The notes under the pieces were generated by a model, which ran no database searches, was not told the origin of the DNA, and saw only the letters and a program-made list of their open reading frames with translations. The position numbers and the translations under genes are program-made. Of a stretch of 64,000 nucleotides of DNA, positions 38,338 to 46,607 are shown in pieces (position 1 is the stretch's first letter; each line of letters begins with the position of its first letter). The stretch covers positions 35,172 through 99,171 of the forward strand of contig CAITTG010000036.1 in assembly GCA_903895255.1 (NCBI GenBank), in the 5' to 3' direction. The stretch is from an uncultured Verrucomicrobia subdivision 3 bacterium. GTDB taxonomy: Bacteria; Verrucomicrobiota; Verrucomicrobiia; Limisphaerales; UBA11358.

Positions 38338-38757
38338 TCAATGATCCATATCAAAAAAGCTTTTGACCCAGCGCCAGAGCCGCTGGAGTGCTCCTTCCCG
38401 CTGGCGAGCCCGTTCTTCAAAATAGTTCCGGTGACGCTGTTCTTCCGCTTTCCGCCCCGACAAGATTTGCTCTGGCGTCCAAGCACCGGCCCACATAATC
38501 CGTCCCTCGCGGATGAAATAATGGGATTTGCAGGGAAACTGCCAATTGCCAACCGATGGCGACAGGGTTGGCCCAGCAGGTGTTTCCTCAATGGCCCAGT
38601 CCGTGGGACCGATGGGCGTGCTTACCTTTGTGCCGCAACCGCAGGCACAAAGATGCAAAGCCGCACCAAACTCTTCCGATACATACAAAACGCCCGGTTC
38701 AAGGGTTTTTGGCACGTAGTGGACTTTGAGCAGCTTAATCCTGGTTAGTTTCTGCAT
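38338..38757 (-). CDS. DUF6527-family protein of a bacterial Ubl operon
   Basis: A 139-residue protein with a conserved Cys cluster HLCACGCGTKV (Cys37, 39, 41) that may bind metal or carry a thioester. The conserved NWQFPCKSHYFIREGRIMWAG block and a charged, helical C-terminus follow. From memory this family (DUF6527, also linked to the name BubE) occurs with ThiF and tandem-ubiquitin genes. Its biochemical role is not known to me; it could be an E2-like transfer factor, a peptidase-like partner or an effector. It overlaps the E1 gene by 23 nt and is the last gene of the operon. Confidence 0.75.
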   Translation of the reverse strand: MQKLTRIKLLKVHYVPKTLEPGVLYVSEEFGAALHLCACGCGTKVSTPIGPTDWAIEETPAGPTLSPSVGNWQFPCKSHYFIREGRIMWAGAWTPEQILSGRKAEEQRHRNYFEERARQREGALQRLWRWVKSFFDMDH

Positions 38758-39931
38758 CGCCAGCCACCTTTAAATCGCCAACTCCAAAAAGGAGGTGGTG
38801 TTGTGAAAGTTCCTCAAAATAAAATCCCCTGATCTGTTTAAACCGCATGACCGCCAGACAGGCGTTCAGCGCGTTAAGCTCGCTGATTTGGATAGTTGTC
38901 CGGTATTCATCGTTTGGGTCATCTGTGAGAGGGGAAAGTCCTTTCTCGCGCAACTCGCCCGCACGTTCGGGGCTGTAATAAGTCACCCGGAGCATTCCAT
39001 CAAGAGGTCCGTGTTTGCGATTGAGCCCCATGCCCACGTCAATGAACGGGATTTCCAGCTTCATCAACAGGTCAAAAATTCCGGCACGCGACGAGCCTTT
39101 GTCCACGCACACGAAGGCAAACGTCACCCCTTGGAAATCTTCCGCGCATGTTGCGTCAACAAACTTTTCCACGATTTTAAGGCCGGTGCGGAAATTTTCA
39201 TAACGGGCGTGATAAATTTCCGCCTTCGTTTTCCCGATTTCCGACTCATCAAGTTTACCGGGCGAACGAAACGCATTGTGGACAAAGTAATGATCCTTGT
39301 CGAACCCACGGATTTCCCGCACCGGCGTTTTAACCATGAAGTCCAGGATGTATGCGCCAGTGCCGCCAAGACCGATGATGGCGACCACGTCATTTTTAAA
39401 ATTGGCCGACAAATCCCCGATTTCTGCCCGGCTGGTCAGGGTGTCACGAAGTTTGAAGGGGGAGTCCGAGGGGGCGGTTTCCATCGTGCGAAAAGTCAAT
39501 GGATTTACCTTGTGAAGCTCGATGGCCGGTCCCGATATGATCGTGACATAGCTTTCTATTTTTTCAAAAAAATCGCCGAATTTCCCGGTAACTTTTGGCT
39601 TGTTTGAAAAGGAACGCTGGACGACAACGTCCTTGGTGCTGTCGCTCAGCGCAAGTCCGACACCGCCGCCGCCGAGGTTCGGTATCGGGTTCCCATCCAG
39701 ACCGTGAGGGTGTGACCCTGCAAAGAAAATCTGATGATCTTCCTGCTCAATCACATCCTTGCCCTTGTCAACAAACTTGCTGACAATCGCGCCCCACTTG
39801 AGAGCGCGAGCATTATCGAGGTAAGGAATGTCACGCACCACGAGGTAGGGTAAGCCGTCAAATGCGACGGCATACCCCTTTTCAACCAGCCTCTTGATGT
39901 CGGCATTATGATTGACCAGTTTGTGAAACAT
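38735..39931 (-). CDS. ThiF/E1-like adenylyltransferase of a bacterial Ubl operon
   Basis: Predicted to adenylate the C-terminus of a ubiquitin-like partner, 398 residues. The N-terminal 150 residues form a separate domain (DUF6791-like, from memory). The Rossmann core carries GLGGTG at 187-192 and the acidic FDKDHYFVHN strand end that binds ribose. Candidate thiol residues lie in the DATCAEDF and LNACLAVM segments; which one is catalytic cannot be told by eye. It overlaps the tandem-ubiquitin gene upstream by 26 nt and the DUF6527 gene downstream by 23 nt, so all three are translationally coupled. Confidence 0.88.
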   Translation of the reverse strand: MFHKLVNHNADIKRLVEKGYAVAFDGLPYLVVRDIPYLDNARALKWGAIVSKFVDKGKDVIEQEDHQIFFAGSHPHGLDGNPIPNLGGGGVGLALSDSTKDVVVQRSFSNKPKVTGKFGDFFEKIESYVTIISGPAIELHKVNPLTFRTMETAPSDSPFKLRDTLTSRAEIGDLSANFKNDVVAIIGLGGTGAYILDFMVKTPVREIRGFDKDHYFVHNAFRSPGKLDESEIGKTKAEIYHARYENFRTGLKIVEKFVDATCAEDFQGVTFAFVCVDKGSSRAGIFDLLMKLEIPFIDVGMGLNRKHGPLDGMLRVTYYSPERAGELREKGLSPLTDDPNDEYRTTIQISELNALNACLAVMRFKQIRGFYFEELSQHHLLFGVGDLKVAGDAETNQD

Positions 39932-40379
39932 TGAATGTCATTCCTTCTTTGACTTTTACAGGTTTGCTGCCGGGGGCCAGGATGCCTTCGGGATTGCGGC
40001 TCGGACCTTTGCGGTATTTGACCGAGTAGGTGGTTTCGGGGTGTTGGGGAAACGTCGGGTCAAAGAGCGTTACTACCTGCACGTAGGAGATTTCAGGCTT
40101 GTCCCATTCGTGCGGCGTCCCCTCCACAATGATGGTGACGCCGCGTGGCTCACCGCTGTGGAAATGTTCATCCTCCTTGAGATGGACGATTTCGGGTCCG
40201 TTTTCGATGGCCAGGTCCTCATGATCGCCCTTGACCTCGCGATAGAGCTTCAGACCGGCTTTGACGTGGCCGAGCCGGTAAAGCGCCTCGCCGGTCGTGG
40301 GGTTGGGCGATTTATGCGGTTCCTGGTCGATGTGAATCCGCACTTCGTGCGGATGTGGATTGTGTGCTTCATTACTCAT
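39906..40379 (-). CDS. Tandem ubiquitin-like (multiubiquitin) protein
   Basis: A 157-residue protein with two beta-grasp-like halves (about residues 12-75 and 82-150) and no hydrophobic segment. The first half shows VRIHIDQEPHKSPNPTTGEALYRL, the second VTIIVEGTPHEWDKPEISYVQVV and YSVKYRKGP. The pattern matches the multiubiquitin family found with bacterial E1-like proteins. The C-terminus is not Gly-Gly, so processing or an unusual conjugation end would be needed. It has a good ribosome-binding site (AAAGGAA) and is the first gene of the operon, divergent from an XRE regulator. Confidence 0.82.
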   Translation of the reverse strand: MSNEAHNPHPHEVRIHIDQEPHKSPNPTTGEALYRLGHVKAGLKLYREVKGDHEDLAIENGPEIVHLKEDEHFHSGEPRGVTIIVEGTPHEWDKPEISYVQVVTLFDPTFPQHPETTYSVKYRKGPSRNPEGILAPGSKPVKVKEGMTFNVSQTGQS

Positions 40380-40474
40380 GATTCTTTTCCTTTCTTTTTT
40401 TGTTAAACCGTTCGTTTTTCATTTGTTTGCTCATTTCTCTGGACTTTTTATCAAACGCAGCTAGATTCGCTGAA

Positions 40475-40543
40475 GGTGATTTTATATCACCATCACGAAT
40501 CCATATTCGTTATAGCGAATAATAATCGCTTTGCCGAATATGG
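40475..40543. promoter_or_regulatory. Nested inverted repeats in the divergent promoter region
   Basis: The 200-bp gap between the Ubl operon and the XRE gene is AT-rich and carries nested symmetric elements. GGTGAT-TTTAT-ATCACC lies at 40475-40491, TATTCG/CGAATA at 40504-40521, and CCATATTCG/CGAATATGG at 40501-40509 and 40535-40543. Several ATTCG or CGAAT half-sites recur. This is the layout of a phage-repressor-type operator bound by the adjacent XRE protein, which would then control both directions. Confidence 0.65.
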
Positions 40544-40580
40544 CAAGTAGTTTTTAACAAATATTTACCGGAGACCCATT

Positions 40581-41018
40581 TTGGACAACGAAACGCACCG
40601 TTTAGAGGTTGGAAGGCGAATCAAACGATTACGCAAGGCCCAGGACATCACCGGCCATGAACTTGCAAAAAGGTCGAATATCAGCGCGGGCTATCTGTCC
40701 GAAGTCGAGCGCGGCTTGTCGGCTGTCTCGGTGGACAAATTAAAGCAAATTGCCGAGGGTCTGGGCGTGGCTGTTGATGTCCTGCTGGGGGATTATCCGG
40801 CAGAAGCCCAGGACCAAAATGTGATTCAAATTCCATCCGCGCTGTCATCTGCGGCGGAGCAATTGAATTTATCCTACCGTGCGACATTGGCACTTTTCCA
40901 GGGCCAGCGATCCCTGCTGGCACGCCGCTCCAAGTCCGACCAGAGCGAGTGGGAGGTTGACCAATGGGTGAAATTTTACGAGCAAGTGAAGGACTATTTG
41001 CCGGATGTAAAAGGATAA
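40581..41018 (+). CDS. XRE-family repressor
   Basis: A 145-residue regulator with an N-terminal HTH (about residues 8-65: IKRLRKAQDITGHELAKRSN, then AGYLSEVERGLSAVSVDKLKQIAEGLG) and a helical C-terminal part. The start is TTG with GGAG eight bases upstream. It is followed 2 nt later by an ImmA/IrrE-type protease gene, the classic pair in which the protease cleaves the repressor under stress. It lies divergent to the Ubl operon, with inverted repeats between. Confidence 0.9.
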   Translation: MDNETHRLEVGRRIKRLRKAQDITGHELAKRSNISAGYLSEVERGLSAVSVDKLKQIAEGLGVAVDVLLGDYPAEAQDQNVIQIPSALSSAAEQLNLSYRATLALFQGQRSLLARRSKSDQSEWEVDQWVKFYEQVKDYLPDVKG

Positions 41019-41020
41019 AA

Positions 41021-42034
41021 ATGGCACGGGCAACTAAAAAACCAAATGTTCAGGATATTTTGCGGCTAGACGCCATCGCGAAAAATTTAAAAATTAAATC
41101 GCGATTCGAAGATTCCACGTTCACAGCGGACGTGAAAGCAGCTTGTCTGGCGCGGGTTGCCCCTGTCGTAAAAAAACTGCTTCCTTGCACCGGCGAAGAA
41201 ATCGCACTCGGGCTCGGTGAAAGCCTCTGCCTCACATTCGAGGAGGTTCACGGCCCACACGATGTCGTCAAGCTGGAAGACCACTACCTCAAAGGCAAAA
41301 AGGAGATCGGGTTTGCGCAGCTCCGCGATGAACTCGAAAACCCCGGCGTGGACGCATTGCTGTTTCAAAGAATGCACGCCAAAGCAGGCGATCCTGATAC
41401 CTGGGTTGCCGTATTGAATTTGCAGGAAAGCGGCTCAAAAGCCTATTGGAACCGATTCCACGAATTGTCCCATCGCATTGCGGAGCCGCCGCAAAAAATC
41501 CTGCCGCTACGTCGGCATCAATTTGAGGCAACCAATCCCGTTGAAGCCCTGATGGATTCCGTAGCCGCTGAAATGGCATTTTACGAGCCTGTTTTCCGGC
41601 CACTGGTCGCTGACTTTGCCAGAACCAATCGGCTGAGCTTTGAAGTGATCGATCAGATCCGCCTGCAATATGCGCCGACCGCAAGCCTGCTGTCCACCAT
41701 GAAGGCGATTGTGAGATATTGGCCCCGCGCTGCCGCTTCATTAACGGCCGAGTTTCGGGGGCGTTTGAATTCTCCGGGCGGAGATATGGCGCTACGCGTG
41801 AGTTCACAGGGCCATAACGATTATGCAAATCTGAAAGGTCTGAAATTCTTTCCCAATATGCGCGCACCAATTGGCTCGCCGATCCACCAGGCATTCGTCA
41901 GCGGCGAGCAGCAAAATGCGGTTGAGAACCTTGGGAATTGGGAAACCTCGTCGGGCAAATCACTCGCGGCCATTACCGTTTTTACGTCCGCCTGCCTCAT
42001 CAATGGGCGCGTTTACGCCGTTCTCTCGATGTAA
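41021..42034 (+). CDS. ImmA/IrrE-type metalloprotease
   Basis: Putative anti-repressor protease of 337 residues. The zinc motif HELSH (His147, Glu148, His151) is clear, with a downstream acidic region (NPVEALMDSVAAEMAF) supplying the third ligand. The start is the ATG 2 nt after the XRE stop, preceded by AAAGGAT inside the upstream gene; a longer frame would overlap the XRE gene by 18 codons. The N-terminal 120 and C-terminal 120 residues are extra to the short ImmA core, so it may sense a signal directly. Expected target: the adjacent XRE protein. Confidence 0.83.
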   Translation: MARATKKPNVQDILRLDAIAKNLKIKSRFEDSTFTADVKAACLARVAPVVKKLLPCTGEEIALGLGESLCLTFEEVHGPHDVVKLEDHYLKGKKEIGFAQLRDELENPGVDALLFQRMHAKAGDPDTWVAVLNLQESGSKAYWNRFHELSHRIAEPPQKILPLRRHQFEATNPVEALMDSVAAEMAFYEPVFRPLVADFARTNRLSFEVIDQIRLQYAPTASLLSTMKAIVRYWPRAAASLTAEFRGRLNSPGGDMALRVSSQGHNDYANLKGLKFFPNMRAPIGSPIHQAFVSGEQQNAVENLGNWETSSGKSLAAITVFTSACLINGRVYAVLSM

Positions 42035-42100
42035 GCCAAATCCATATAATTTTGCACTCCGGGCAACGTTGTCTAACGGGGCGGCCCCGATTCGAAGCAC

Positions 42101-42940
42101 ATGAGCATTCAAGACTCCACGATCAAGCGGCTCTTTGGGATGTCGAGCAACAAGTGCGCCATTCCCGACTGTAAAGCCCCTCTCATCATCGGCGAGGTTG
42201 TAGTAGGCGAAGTGTGCCACATAAAGGCGCGTAGAAAAGGCGGAGCGCGGCACGATCCGACGTTGACCGCCGCAGAAAAGGATGCTTTTGAAAACCTGGT
42301 CTTGCTTTGCAGCACCTGCCACAAGCTGATTGATTCCTGCCCCGATGAATACAGTTCTGAGTGGCTGCGCAGCATTAAGGCGTCACACGAAAGCAAAGCG
42401 CCGCAACCCCTCGACCTTTCCATGGCGGATGTCCGCCATGCTCTGATGATTCTGTCGAAACATACCGCCAAGACCCGGAAAGTAAAAATCAGCACAGGCG
42501 ACATCAGTGTTTCAGGCGGAGTAAAATCCTCTGCCACGCACGGGGCCGTGTCGGTTGCCATCGGAGGCGCAAACCAAGCGCCTATTCACATTCGGATGCC
42601 AGCCGCCAATTCAGGCAGCAGACCGTTTCCCGCCAACAGCATAGGCGCAGACGCGAACATGACGAACTACGTCGAATACCTTTGTGACCTCTACGTAAAA
42701 TATATGCTACCCATTGAACCCAATGAGGGCGTGAGCTGGGGCAAAATTGGGAAGCACATTAAAAGCAAATTTCATCTCAAAAAGAAAACGCGAAACCATC
42801 TTTCCGCAGAACGCTTCCCTGATTTGGTAGATTATTTGATCGTAGAAAAACTCGCCCACACTCCCGTCGGAGCCAAGCATCTCAGACAAGGGACAAAACT
42901 ATGCCGGACATTTGAAGAATTCCGGCACGGCGCAATGTGA
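42101..42940 (+). CDS. HNH nuclease-domain protein with C-terminal helical domain
   Basis: A 279-residue protein. Residues 1-90 hold an HNH fold: Cys pair in NKCAIPDC, HIKA, and NLVLLCSTCHKLID. A Gly/Ser/Ala-rich stretch (about 130-165, STGDISVSGGVKSS then GAVSVAIGG) resembles a beta-repeat linker. The last 85 residues form a compact helical domain with many Lys residues (SKFHLKKKTRNHLSAERF). Probable DNA endonuclease with a target-sensing C-terminus; co-orientated with XRE-ImmA upstream and a PD-(D/E)XK-like gene downstream. Confidence 0.78.
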   Translation: MSIQDSTIKRLFGMSSNKCAIPDCKAPLIIGEVVVGEVCHIKARRKGGARHDPTLTAAEKDAFENLVLLCSTCHKLIDSCPDEYSSEWLRSIKASHESKAPQPLDLSMADVRHALMILSKHTAKTRKVKISTGDISVSGGVKSSATHGAVSVAIGGANQAPIHIRMPAANSGSRPFPANSIGADANMTNYVEYLCDLYVKYMLPIEPNEGVSWGKIGKHIKSKFHLKKKTRNHLSAERFPDLVDYLIVEKLAHTPVGAKHLRQGTKLCRTFEEFRHGAM

Positions 42941-42995
42941 ACCGCGCCGAAGCTAAAGCCGCCGAATCCTTCTTCAAATTCTCAAAGGAGTAAAT

Positions 42996-43556
42996 ATGCC
43001 TACCAAAGCTGAATATCTTTCATTGGTCACATACGCATTGATTGAAGCGACTCAACACGTCGAGGACATCTACTTTCAGCTTCCCGTGGCGGGAAAGGAG
43101 GAGCCGCAGTTTAGAGAAAGAGTGTATTGCTACGAGCTTTATCACCAGATGCGGTGCTGCTGGCCCGAAGTTCCCCATCGTGTGACCGGGGAGATTGATA
43201 AAAATGGCCATCCATGGATTTACCATGGCCCGCTCGATTATTCCAAACCCGATTTCACGGTTCATATTCCAGGACGCATGGCGGACAATCTACTCGTGAT
43301 TGAAGTCAAAGCCTTTGCCCCGAACGACGGACAGATAGTGACTGACCTTCGCAAACTCACTGGCTATAGTCGCACCGCTGATTATTTTGCCGCCTATTAC
43401 TTGATTTACGGTTTCAGCGAAGCCGGGGCTGCCGAATTTTCTTCCCGTTGTAAAAAGCTTGCCGCAGGTGATGCAGAAATCGACTTGTCCCGTACTGCTC
43501 TATTTAGCCACTCCGCGCCTTTGACGCCTGCTTCGCTTGTCGCATGGCCGGTTTAA
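42996..43556 (+). CDS. PD-(D/E)XK nuclease-like protein
   Basis: A 186-residue protein with the core elements of a restriction-endonuclease-like fold: a conserved Glu in RERVYCYELYHQMR, then KPDFTVHI and VIEVKA, giving a plausible E...PD...ExK active site. Related proteins are often mislabelled as methionyl-tRNA formyltransferase-like. Function unproven. The gap to the HNH gene is 55 nt with a good AAAGGAG ribosome-binding site, so the two are probably one unit. Confidence 0.65.
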   Translation: MPTKAEYLSLVTYALIEATQHVEDIYFQLPVAGKEEPQFRERVYCYELYHQMRCCWPEVPHRVTGEIDKNGHPWIYHGPLDYSKPDFTVHIPGRMADNLLVIEVKAFAPNDGQIVTDLRKLTGYSRTADYFAAYYLIYGFSEAGAAEFSSRCKKLAAGDAEIDLSRTALFSHSAPLTPASLVAWPV

Positions 43557-43667
43557 AAGTTGCCCACAATCATCGCTGCCAGTCGCGGCTGCCAGAGCGA
43601 CAGAGGCACAGTCAAACTCTTAAATGCGCGTTTCGCGCTTTGTTGATACACACCATAAAAGCCAGCA

Positions 43668-44810
43668 CTAATGGGCTTCAGACGGTTCAAACAACGCCAG
43701 GTATGGCGAATACTCGTAACGCCGGTTGCGCTGTCCACCTGTGACCTCTTTGACGATGCCAAGTTCTTCAAACTGTTTCACCAGCTTGTCCGCTGTTACA
43801 AAGGCGCATTTGACGTGTTCCTCGACCAGCCGCACGTTCACAATGGGCTGTTCAAACAGGTAATCCAGCAACAGCCCCGCATTTGTCTGGTTGGAAGCCT
43901 TGTCACGGATCAAAGCCTGATGCTTCTGCCGCAGTTCCAAAATTTTCCGGGCCGTTTCCGTGGCCGAACGGCTGACTTCTCCCACGCCCTTGAGGAAGAA
44001 TTTTAACCAGCCTTCCCAATTCCCATCGTTTCGGATGGCCATGAGCCGGTCATAATACTCCGCACGGTGGAATTTTAGGTAATGGCTCAAATACAGAAGC
44101 GGATATTTTAAAATCCCGCGCTGGCACAACAGGAAAGTGATGAGCAAACGCCCAACGCGACCGTTGCCGTCCAAAAATGGGTGAATGGTTTCAAACTGCG
44201 CATGAGCCAGCCCGCACTGAATCAATGTCGGGTAGGTCTTTTCATCATGCAAAAACTTTTCCAGGTTGGCGAGGGCTTCTTGCATGTCATGCACAGGAGG
44301 CGGGACAAATGTGGCCGTTGCCAAGGTGCAGTTGGCCGGGCCGATCCAGTTCTGGCTGCGGCGGAATTCCCCCGGCGTGCGGTTTGCGCCGCGAACGCCC
44401 TGCAAAAGTTTTTCTTGAATTTCCCGAATCAGGCGCAAGGAAAGCGGCAATGAATCGAGCCGCTTCAAACCGTGGTTCATGGAACGGACATAATTCACCA
44501 CTTCCTCGACATCTTTGGGATGTTCCTGCCCCTTGGCATCCATCTCGAATTGCAGCACGTCTTCGAGCGTGCTTTGCGTGCCCTCGATTTGCGAACTCAG
44601 CACCGCCTCGTGGCGGACATACATGGAGACGAACAAATCAGGGTTTGGCAGTATGGAGGTGACGCCGTCCAGCCGTCCAAGGGCGTGATCGGCCTCAGAC
44701 AGCAAGCGAGTCAACTCAGCGTCCATCGTAATGGGCGGCTGTGGCGGAAGGGGTGCCGGAATGAAAGCCCGGTATCCTTCCACTTGCTTTATGTATTTGC
44801 CAGCTCGCAT
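43668..44810 (-). CDS. Fic-domain AMP-transferase with N-terminal inhibitory motif
   Basis: A 380-residue Fic protein that would transfer AMP to a Ser, Thr or Tyr of a target. The active-site loop is HPFLDGNGRVGR (His210-Arg221). The N-terminal helix carries the autoinhibitory motif SSQIEG (residues 72-77), matching (S/T)xxxE(G/N) of class II Fic proteins. The C-terminal 70 residues hold a winged-helix-like region (LVEEHVKCAFVTADKLVKQFEELGIV). Convergent with the PD-(D/E)XK gene, on the edge of the defence-like block, next to an IS3-family element. Confidence 0.92.
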   Translation of the reverse strand: MRAGKYIKQVEGYRAFIPAPLPPQPPITMDAELTRLLSEADHALGRLDGVTSILPNPDLFVSMYVRHEAVLSSQIEGTQSTLEDVLQFEMDAKGQEHPKDVEEVVNYVRSMNHGLKRLDSLPLSLRLIREIQEKLLQGVRGANRTPGEFRRSQNWIGPANCTLATATFVPPPVHDMQEALANLEKFLHDEKTYPTLIQCGLAHAQFETIHPFLDGNGRVGRLLITFLLCQRGILKYPLLYLSHYLKFHRAEYYDRLMAIRNDGNWEGWLKFFLKGVGEVSRSATETARKILELRQKHQALIRDKASNQTNAGLLLDYLFEQPIVNVRLVEEHVKCAFVTADKLVKQFEELGIVKEVTGGQRNRRYEYSPYLALFEPSEAH

Positions 44811-45012
44811 AATATCGTTTTCCCCGTTTTAACGGCTAAAATAAGCCCATCGGCTCCGACATCTTGTTTTAGAAATATGCACTATTGTAAAATAAGAGCC
44901 ATGCGTTGTGAAGGCTTATTTTAGCCCGCAACAACCTGATTTTCGGTCATTTCAGCAAATCTTGGTCTGCCCCAGTTGAGATTTGGACAGTTTGAAAGGC
45001 CTGATTATCCTT

Positions 45013-45348
45013 ATGCAAATGAACCAAACTCCACCGGTTAAGAGCGGTCGCCGCCGCCGGGTTTCCACCGAACAAAAACTCGCCATCCTTCAGCAATGGC
45101 AGGCCGGTACGCCCGTCCACGAGCTCTGCCGCCAGCATAGTCTCAAGGCGGGGGCCATCTATCGCTGGAAGAAGCAGCTCGATCATGGCTTGCGTGACCA
45201 TGGTGAACTCATCCCTAAAAGCCGTCTTTTGCCGCTCCACCGTAAGATCGAGGAACTCGAACGGGCCTTGGGCCGCAAGGCACTCGAAGTCGACATTTTA
45301 AAAAAGTTTTGCGAATTCAAGGACCTGCGGTTGCCCGACGGGATGTGA
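45013..45348 (+). CDS. IS3-family transposase OrfA
   Basis: A 111-residue DNA-binding part of the transposase. HTH_Tnp_1 pattern: RRRRVSTEQKLAILQQWQAG, then VHELCRQHSLKAGAIYRWKKQ. A leucine-zipper-like stretch follows (KIEELERALGRKALEVDILKK). Frameshifting at the A6G heptamer near its end would join it to OrfB. Confidence 0.9.
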   Translation: MQMNQTPPVKSGRRRRVSTEQKLAILQQWQAGTPVHELCRQHSLKAGAIYRWKKQLDHGLRDHGELIPKSRLLPLHRKIEELERALGRKALEVDILKKFCEFKDLRLPDGM

Positions 45349-46199
45349 TATGTCTGGCCCAACAACTCAACGCTTCGCTTGCCCTGACCTGCCGCACCCT
45401 GGGCGTGCCGCGCAGCTGGTTCTATTATCGTCGGCAACCGCGCCAGCCCCGGCCATTGCGACGCCCCCAACTGACACCAGCCATCCAACAGGTGCTGGCC
45501 CAATGTCCACCCAGCTACGGCTATCGCCGCATTCATGCTTTGCTCCGGCGGCAGGGCATCCATTGCAACCGCAAGACCGTCTATCACCATCTCAAACGCC
45601 AAGCCTGGCTAGCCTCGCACCGCCAGCGTACCTAGCGGCCCGGCCGACCCCACGAGGGCAAGGTGGCCGTGCTCCAATCCAACCGCCGTTGGGCTTGCGA
45701 CATCACCACCTTCAAGCTCTGGTCGGGGCCCAAGCTCCGGCTGGCAGTTATCATCGACTGTGCCGACCGCATGGTCATCGCTTGGAAATTACAGCCTCGC
45801 CTCACCGCCTTGGACATCGGCGAACTCCTCCGCGAAGCCCTCTTTCAACGCTTTGGCCATCAGTTGCCATCCGCCAAAGGGCTGGAGTTCCTCACCGACA
45901 ATGGCCCGGAGTTCATCGCGGAGCAACTCCAGCACTTGCTGGCCCGTTTAGGTTTGGTCGCCTGCCATACTCCCTGTCGCAGCCCGCAATCCAACGGCCT
46001 CGTCGAGTCCTTCTTTGGCAGTCTCAAAAGAGACTACCTGGCACATCAGCCCTTGGAGACTTTGCCCCAAGCCTTGAAGCTCATCCCCACTTGGATCACC
46101 CACTACAACGAAGTCGCACCCCACAGCGCCCTCAACATGTTCGCCCCAACCACTTTCGATCAACAATGGTTGACACATCCCCAAACAAAAACTACTTAA
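45306..46199 (+). pseudogene. IS3-family transposase OrfB with an in-frame stop
   Basis: Integrase-core part of the transposase in the -1 frame. HTH_21-like start (SYGYRRIHALLRRQGIHCNRKT), then an rve domain with the DDE residues in WACDITTF, FLTDNGPEF and the Glu of SPQSNGLVESFFG. It is broken by TAG at 45633-45635, between the HTH_21 part and the catalytic core, in the same frame. Two shorter polypeptides would result, so this copy is probably inactive unless the stop is read through. Confidence 0.8.
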
Positions 46200-46231
46200 C
46201 CACCTGTCCAGTTCAAGCTGGGTCACACCAA

Positions 46232-46607
46232 AAGTCAAAAGGAGATGTTAGTTGCTGGCTATTGAAACGCCAGTCCCTGCTGGCCGAGGGCCACTTTGAT
46301 GCGCTCCACTTCGGCGGGTTTGGGCGGTTGGCCCTGCTCCTGCGCCTCGGGCGTCTGGACTCTCATGGCGGGCGGCGGCCAGGGCATGATGTAATGGATG
46401 TTTGACCAAGCGGCCCAGCATTCCATTGACTTTTATTCATCCCGAGATAATACAATCACCACCCTGAAGCCAGCATTTAAAGCCTGCTGGCGGTGGAACT
46501 GCCAATGATTCTTCATGTCTTGGAAAATGGGTTTTTTGATTGGCATTTATAGATTTATTGCCGGTTTTAAAAGGCGTTGGCAAATGTGCTGGCATATTTT
46601 CGGGGAT
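46232..46607. other. Intergenic region
   Basis: No firm gene. A 42-codon minus-strand frame (46387-46259) ends ERIKVALGQQGLAFQ and may be the tail of an older gene. Hairpins CCAGCA/TGCTGG near 46470-46490 and TGCCAAT/ATTGGCA near 46500-46545 are visible. Confidence 0.4.

Larger units (their letters stand above)
44962..46231 (+). mobile_element. IS3-family insertion sequence
   Basis: About 1.27 kb, bounded by imperfect inverted repeats at 44962-44990 (core TGCCCCAGTTGAG...GGACAG) and 46204-46231 (reverse complement core TGACCCAGCTTGA...GGACAG). Inside are orfA and orfB with a -1 frameshift heptamer A AAA AAG at 45300-45306. No clear target duplication was found at the ends, which could mean old age or a slightly misplaced boundary. 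An in-frame stop in orfB makes transposition by this copy doubtful. Confidence 0.85.

Noticed and set aside
34147..45635. Amber (TAG) recoding suggested by in-frame TAG codons in glgP and IS3 orfB
   Set aside because: TAG serves as a real stop elsewhere in the window, for example at the end of the response regulator at 15611-15613. Two independent mutations are simpler, and no suppressor tRNA is visible.
46259..46387. 42-codon minus-strand ORF just right of the IS3 element
   Set aside because: No ribosome-binding site or family match; perhaps the tail of a gene cut by the insertion. Too weak to list as a gene.
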